From Pisaster brevispinus (lineage: Eukaryota; Echinodermata; Asteroidea; Forcipulatida; Asteriidae), in assembly GCA_023634235.1 (NCBI GenBank), contig JAMKCF010000013.1, forward strand, positions 18,503,290 through 18,567,289: a DNA stretch of 64,000 nt, written 5' to 3'. The notes under the pieces are model-generated. The model worked only from the letters and a program-made list of their open reading frames with translations, had not been told where the DNA came from and did no database searches. Made by a program: the position numbers and the translations under genes. Of this stretch, positions 58,291 through 64,000 are shown piece by piece (position 1 is the stretch's first letter; every line of letters begins with the position of its first letter).

Positions 58291-59620
58291 TTGGGTTGGG
58301 TTAGGGTTGGGTTGGTTAGGGTTGGGTTAGGGTTAGGGTTGGGGTTGGGTTAGGGTTGGGGTTGGGTTAGGGTTAGGGTTGGGGTTGGGTTAGGGTTAGG
58401 GTTGGGGTTGGGTTAGGGTTAGGGTTGGGGTTGGGTTAGGGTTAGGGTTGGGGTTGGGTTAGGGTTAGGGTTGGGGTTGGGTTAGGGTTAGGGTTGGGGT
58501 TGGGTTAGGGTTAGGGTTGGGGTTGGGTTAGGGTTAGGGTTGGGGTTGGGTTAGGGTTAGGGTTGGGGTTGGGTTAGGGTTAGGGTTGGGGTTGGGTTAG
58601 GGTTAGGGTTGGGGTTGGGTTAGGGTTAGGGTTGGGGTTGGGTTAGGGTTAGGGTTGGGGTTGGGTTAGGGTTAGGGTTGGGGTTGGGTTAGGGTTAGGG
58701 TTGGGGTTGGGTTAGGGTTAGGGTTGGGGTTGGGTTAGGGTTAGGGTTGGGGTTGGGTTAGGGTTAGGGTTGGGGTTGGGTTAGGGTTAGGGTTGGGGTT
58801 GGGTTAGGGTTAGGGTTGGGGTTGGGTTAGGGTTAGGGTTGGGGTTGGGTTAGGGTTAGGGTTGGGGTTGGGTTAGGGTTAGGGTTGGGGTTGGGTTAGG
58901 GTTAGGGTTGGGGTTGGGTTAGGGTTAGGGTTGGGGTTGGGTTAGGGTTAGGGTTGGGGTTGGGTTAGGGTTAGGGTTGGGGTTGGGTTAGGGTTAGGGT
59001 TGGGGTTGGGTTAGGGTTAGGGTTGGGGTTGGGTTAGGGTTAGGGTTGGGGTTGGGTTAGGGTTAGGGTTGGGGTTGGGTTAGGGTTAGGGTTGGGGTTG
59101 GGTTAGGGTTAGGGTTGGGGTTGGGTTAGGGTTAGGGTTGGGGTTGGGTTAGGGTTAGGGTTGGGGTTGGGTTAGGGTTAGGGTTGGGGTTGGGTTAGGG
59201 TTAGGGTTGGGGTTGGGTTAGGGTTAGGGTTGGGGTTGGGTTAGGGTTAGGGTTGGGGTTGGGTTAGGGTTAGGGTTGGGGTTGGGTTAGGGTTAGGGTT
59301 GGGGTTGGGTTAGGGTTAGGGTTGGGGTTGGGTTAGGGTTAGGGTTGGGGTTGGGTTAGGGTTAGGGTTGGGTTGGGTTAGGGTTAGGGTTGGGGTTGGG
59401 TTAGGGTTAGGGTTGGGGTTGGGTTAGGTTAGGGTTGGGGTTGGGTTAGGGGTTAGGGTTGGGGTTGGGTTAGGGTTAGGGTTGGGGTTGGGTTAGGGTT
59501 AGGGTTGGGGTTGGGTTAGGGTTAGGTTGGGGTTGGGTTAGGGTTAGGGTTGGGGTTGGGTTAGGGTTAGGGTTGGGGTTGGGTTAGGGTTAGGGTTGGG
59601 GTTGGGTTAGGGTTAGGGTT
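58291..59620 (+). repeat. 23-bp telomere-like array, (TTAGGG)2 TTGGGG TTGGG
   Basis: More than 50 nearly perfect units. The fourth word is always one G short, giving a 23-bp period. The plus strand contains no cytosine here. Scattered units with a missing or extra G appear from 59350 onward. Confidence 0.95.
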
Positions 59621-60370
59621 GGGGTTGGGGTTAGGGTTAGGGTTGGGGTTGGGTTAGGGTTAGGGTTGGGGTTGGGGTTAGGGTTAGGGTTGGGGTTGGG
59701 TTAGGGTTAGGGTTGGGGTTGGGGTTAGGGTTAGGGTTGGGGTTGGGGTTAGGGTTAGGGTTGGGGTTGGGGTTAGGGTTAGGGTTGGGGTTGGGGTTAG
59801 GGTTAGGGTTGGGGTTGGGGTTAGGGTTAGGGTTGGGGTTGGGGTTAGGGTTAGGGTTGGGGTTGGGGTTAGGGTTAGGGTTGGGTTGGGGTTAGGGTTA
59901 GGGTTGGGGTTGGGGTTAGGGTTAGGGTTGGGGTTGGGTTAGGGTTAGGGTTGGGGTTGGGGTTAGGGTTAGGGTTGGGGTTGGGGTTAGGGTTAGGGTT
60001 GGGGTTGGGTTAGGGTTAGGGTTGGGGTTGGGGTTAGGGTTAGGGTTGGGGTTGGGGTTAGGGTTAGGGTTGGGGTTGGGGTTAGGGTTAGGGTTGGGGT
60101 TGGGGTTAGGGTTAGGGTTGGGGTTGGGGTTAGGGTTAGGGTTGGGTGTGGGGTTAGGGTTAGGGTTGGGGTTGGGGTTAGGGTTAGGGTTGGGGTTGGG
60201 GTTAGGGTTAGGGTTGGGGGTTGGGTTAGGGTTAGGGTTGGGGTTGGGGGTTAGGGTTAGGGGGTTGGGGTTGGGGTTAGGGTTAGGGTTGGGGGTTGGG
60301 GTTAGGGGTTAGGGGTTGGGGTTGGGGGTTAGGGTTAGGGTTGGGGTTGGGGTTAGGGTTAGGGTTGGGG

Positions 60371-61465
60371 TTGGGGTTAGGGTTAGGGTTGGGGGTTGGG
60401 GTTAGGGTTTGGGGTTGGGTGGGTTGGGGTTAGGGTTGGGTTGGGGTTGGGTTAGGGTTAGGGTTGGGTTGGGGTTAGGGTTAGGGTTGGGGTTGGGGTT
60501 AGGGTTGGGTGGGGGTTGGGGGTTTGGGTTAGGGTTGGGGTTGGGGTTAGGGTTAGGGTTGGGGGTTGGGGTTAGGGTTTGGGGTTGGGTTGGGGTTGTT
60601 GGGGTTTGGTTTGGGTAGGTTGGGGTTGGGGTTAGGGTTGGGGTTGGGGTTGGGGGTAGGGTTGGGGGGGGGGTTGGGGTTGGGGTAGGGTTGGGGTGGG
60701 GGTCTAGGGGTGGGTTGGGGTTGGGGTTGGGGTTTGGGGTTGGGGTTGGGGTTAGGGGTTTGGGTTGGGGTTGGGGTGGGTTAGGGGTTGGGGTTAGGGT
60801 TAGGGTGGGGTTGGGGGTTAGGGTTAGGGTTGGGGTTGGGTTAGGGTTGGGGTGGGGTTGGGGTTAGGGTTGGGGTGGGGTTGGGGTTAGGGTTAGGGTG
60901 GGGTTGGGGTTAGGGTTGGGGTTGGGGGTGTGGGTTTGGGTTGGGTTGGGGGTTGGGGGTTGGGGTAGGGGTGGGGTTGGGGTTGGGTGGGTTGGGGTTG
61001 GGGTTTGGGTTGGGTTGGGGTTGGGGTTAGGGTTAGGGTTGGGGGTTGGGGTTGGGGTTGGGTTGGGGTTAGGGTTAGGGTTGGGGTTGGGTTAGGGGGG
61101 GGTTAGGGTTGGGGTGGGGGTTGGGTTAGGGTTGGGGTTGGGGTTAGGGTGGGGGGTTGGGGTTGGGGTTAGGGTTAGGGTTGGGGTGGGGTTGGGTTAG
61201 GGTTGGGGTGTTGGGTTTGGGTTGGGGTGGGGTTGGGGTTGGTGGGGTGGGGTTGGGGTTGGGGTTGGGGTTGGGTTGGGTTGGGGTATGGGTGGGGTTG
61301 GGGTGGGGTTGGGTTGGGGGGGTTTGGGTGGTTGGGGTTGGGGTTGGGGTTTGGGTTTGGGGGTTGGGGTGGGGTTTGGGTGTGGGGTTGGGTTGGGGTT
61401 AGGGTGGGTTGGGGGTTGGGGTTTGGGGTTAGGGTTGGGGTTGGGGTTTAGGGGTTAGGGTTTGG
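60371..61465 (+). repeat. Scrambled G/T-rich island within the telomeric array
   Basis: The 24-bp order is lost. TTTGGG, TTGGGGG, GGTGGG and TGTGGG words dominate and TTAGGG becomes rare. Before and after, the array is regular. It may be an old degenerate part, a damaged patch or a sequencing or assembly artefact. Confidence 0.8.
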
Positions 61466-62330
61466 GGTTAGGGTTAGGGTTGGGGTTGGGGTTAGGGTTA
61501 GGGTTGGGGTTGGGGTTAGGGTTAGGGTTGGGGTTGGGGTTAGGGTTAGGGTTGGGGTTGGGGTTAGGGTTAGGGTTGGGGTTGGGGTTAGGGTTAGGGT
61601 TGGGGTTGGGGTTAGGGTTAGGGTTGGGGTTGGGGTTAGGGTTAGGGTTGGGGTTGGGGTTAGGGTTAGGGTTGGGGTTGGGGTTAGGGTTAGGGTTGGG
61701 GTTGGGGTTAGGGTTAGGGTTGGGGTTGGGGTTAGGGTTAGGGTTGGGGTTGGGGTTAGGGTTAGGGTTGGGGTTGGGGTTAGGGTTAGGGTTGGGGTTG
61801 GGGTTAGGGTTAGGGTTGGGGTTGGGGTTAGGGTTAGGGTTGGGGTTGGGGTTAGGGTTAGGTTTAGGGGTTGGGGTTAGGGTTAGGGTTGGGGTTGGGG
61901 TTAGGGTTAGGGTTGGGGTTGGGGTTAGGGTTAGGGTTGGGGGTTGGGGTTAGGGTTAGGGTTGGGGTTGGGGTTAGGGTTAGGGTTGGGGTTGGGGTTA
62001 GGGTTAGGGTTGGGGTTGGGGTTAGGGTTAGGGGTTGGGGTTGGGGTTAGGGTTAGGGTTGGGGGTTGGGGTTAGGGTTAGGGTTGGGGTTGGGGTTAGG
62101 GTTAGGGTTGGGGTTGGGGTTAGGGTTAGGGTTGGGGTTGGGGTTAGGGTTAGGGTTGGGGTTGGGGTTAGGGTTAGGGTTGGGGTTGGGGTTAGGGTTA
62201 GGGTTGGGGTTGGGGTTAGGGTTAGGGTTGGGGTTGGGGTTAGGGTTAGGGTTGGGGTTGGGGGTTAGGGTTAGGGTTGGGGGTTGGGGTTAGGGTTAGG
62301 GTTGGGGTTGGGGTTAGGGTTAGGGTTGGG

Positions 62331-62600
62331 GTTGGGTAGGGTTAGGGTTGGGGTTGGGTTAGGGGTTAGGGGTTGGGTTGGTTGGGTGGTTAGGTTGGGG
62401 GTTGGGGTTAGGGGTTAGGGTTGGGGTGGGGTTGGGGTAGGGTTGGGGTTGGGGGTTAGGGTTAGGGGTTGGGGTTGGGGGTTAGGGTTAGGGTTGGGGT
62501 TGGGGTGCTAGGGTTGGGTTTGGGGTTGGGGGGGGTTGGGTGGGTTGGGGTTAGGGTTGGGGCGGGTGGGGGTTAGGGTAGGTGGGGTTGGGGTTGGGGG
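62331..62600 (+). repeat. Second, shorter scrambled island
   Basis: Irregular words such as TTGGTTGGGTGG and GGGGCGGGTGGGG interrupt the 24-bp unit. Two of the very few cytosines of the array lie here. Confidence 0.8.
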
Positions 62601-64000
62601 GAGGGTTGGGGTTGGGGTTAGGGTTAGGGTTGGGGTTGGGGTTAGGGTTAGGGTTGGGGTTGGGGTTAGGGTTAGGGTTGGGGTTTGGGGTTAGGGTTAG
62701 GGTTGGGGTTGGGGTTAGGGTTAGGGTTGGGGTTGGGGTTAGGGTTAGGGTTGGGGTTGGGGTTAGGGTTAGGGTTGGGGTTGGGGTTAGGGTTAGGGTT
62801 GGGGTTGGGGTTAGGGTTAGGGTTGGGGTTGGGGTTAGGGTTAGGGTTGGGGTTGGGGTTAGGGTTAGGGTTGGGGTTGGGGTTAGGGTTAGGGTTGGGG
62901 TTGGGGTTAGGGTTAGGGTTGGGGTTGGGGTTAGGGTTAGGGTTGGGGTTGGGGTTAGGGTTAGGGTTGGGGTTGGGGTTAGGGTTAGGGTTGGGGTTGG
63001 GGTTAGGGTTAGGGTTGGGGTTGGGGTTAGGGGTTAGGGTTGGGGGTTGGGGTTAGGGTTAGGGTTGGGGTTGGGGTTAGGGTTAGGGTTGGGGTTGGGG
63101 TTAGGGTTAGGGTTGGGGTTGGGGTTAGGGTTAGGGTTGGGGTTGGGGTTAGGGTTAGGGTTGGGGTTGGGGTTAGGGTTTAGGGTTGGGGTTGGGGTTA
63201 GGGGTTAGGGTTGGGGTTGGGGTTAGGGTTAGGGTTGGGGTTGGGGTTAGGGTTTAGGGTTGGGGTTGGGGTTAGGGTTAGGGTTGGGGTTGGGGTTAGG
63301 GTTAGGGTTGGGGTTGGGGTTAGGGTTAGGGTTGGGGTTGGGGTTAGGGTTAGGGTTGGGGTTGGGGTTAGGGTTAGGGTTGGGTTGGGGTTAGGGTTAG
63401 GGTTGGGGTTGGGGTCTAGGGTTAGGGTTGGGGTTGGGGTTAGGGTTAGGGTTGGGGTTGGGGTTAGGGTTAGGGTTGGGGTTGGGGTTAGGGTTAGGGT
63501 TGGGGTTGGGGTTAGGGTTAGGGTTGGGGTTGGGGTTAGGGTTAGGGTTGGGGTTGGGGTTAGGGTTAGGGTTGGGGTTGGGGTTAGGGTTAGGGTTGGG
63601 GTTGGGGTTAGGGTTAGGGTTGGGGTTGGGGTTAGGGTTAGGGTTGGGGTTGGGGTTAGGGTTAGGGTTGGGGTTGGGGTTAGGGGTTAGGGTTGGGGTT
63701 GGGGTTAGGGTTAGGGTTGGGGTTGGGGTTAGGGTTAGGGTTGGGTTGGGGTTAGGGTTAGGGTTGGGGTTGGGGTTAGGGTTAGGGTTGAGGGGTTGGG
63801 GTTAGGGTTAGGGTTGGGGTTGGGGTTAGGGTTAGGGTTGGGGTTGGGTTAGGGTTAGGGTTGGGGTTGGGGTTAGGGTTAGGGTTGGGGTTGGGGTTAG
63901 GGTTAGGGTTGGGGTTGGGGTTAGGGTTAGGGTTGGGGTTGGGGTTAGGGTTAGGGTTGGGGTTGGGGTTAGGGTTAGGGTTGGGGTTGGGGTTAGGGTT

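Larger units (their letters stand above)
59621..64000 (+). repeat. 24-bp telomere-like array, (TTAGGG)2(TTGGGG)2, to window end
   Basis: The unit gains one G relative to the previous zone and becomes two TTAGGG plus two TTGGGG. Clean zones lie at about 59621-60370, 61466-62330 and 62600-64000. The G-rich strand runs 5'->3' toward the right edge, the polarity of a telomere at the right. Poly-(Gly-Leu) and (Val-Arg) frames across it are not genes. Confidence 0.93.

Noticed and set aside
56519..58330. 603-codon open frame rich in Gly, Trp, Arg and Ser
   Set aside because: Produced by a stop-free 23-bp satellite read through three frames in turn. It has no unique sequence, domain or splice support.
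61462..63805. Poly-(Gly-Leu) and poly-(Val-Arg) frames
   Set aside because: They are the translation of the 24-bp telomere-like unit, and every frame is open because the unit lacks stops.

Overview
This is a eukaryotic, invertebrate-type sequence that runs from a gene-bearing region on the left into what looks like a chromosome end on the right. Introns have GT-AG splice sites, and LINE, tRNA-SINE and MITE debris is spread through them. The array at the right edge is G-rich in the 5'->3' direction, as expected if the telomere lies to the right. The TTAGGG-type telomere, together with an intron-rich DCAF15 gene, fits a metazoan. Frequent TAGGCCTA and ACATGT words remind me of marine invertebrate deuterostomes such as echinoderms, but this is only an impression and no species is assigned.

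1-16.2 kb: one complete protein-coding gene on the + strand, reconstructed here as 13 exons. All splice phases agree and give an 838-residue protein. It is recognised as DCAF15, the substrate receptor of a CUL4-DDB1 ubiquitin ligase, by collinear matches to the N-terminal domain, a zinc-site pattern and the C-terminal domain. Its introns hold a 45-bp minisatellite, a 65-bp minisatellite broken by a LINE-tail-like insertion, a tRNA-derived SINE, a MITE-like inverted repeat, a 1-kb inverted-repeat element and a tandem copy of the intron 11/exon 12 border.

16.2-20.7 kb: apparently gene-free. It contains a decayed LINE reverse-transcriptase C-terminus on the minus strand and several short repeats.

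20.7-49.4 kb: a giant imperfect palindrome. The left arm (about 20.7-31.77 kb) is repeated in inverse order in the right arm (about 32.95-49.4 kb) around a spacer of about 1.2 kb. Each arm carries the same parts: exon-like segments with splice sites, a 79-bp satellite array, a hAT-like element, a tRNA-Leu-like SINE, GGGCGCCCTT repeats, AT-rich DNA and a block with a short open frame. Identity is very uneven: near-perfect in a 1.5-kb tract and much lower near the centre.

47.5-56.5 kb: a subtelomeric mosaic. A 77-bp satellite with embedded TTAGGG words is followed by blocks B, C and D. A second copy of the same series follows, and each copy is interrupted by a different insertion.

56.5-64 kb: a continuous G-rich array. 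It begins as a GC-rich 23-bp satellite, changes to a 23-bp telomere-like unit, and then to a 24-bp unit (TTAGGG)2(TTGGGG)2 that runs to the window edge with two scrambled islands. Long open frames in the satellites and the telomeric array are by-products of repetition, not genes.
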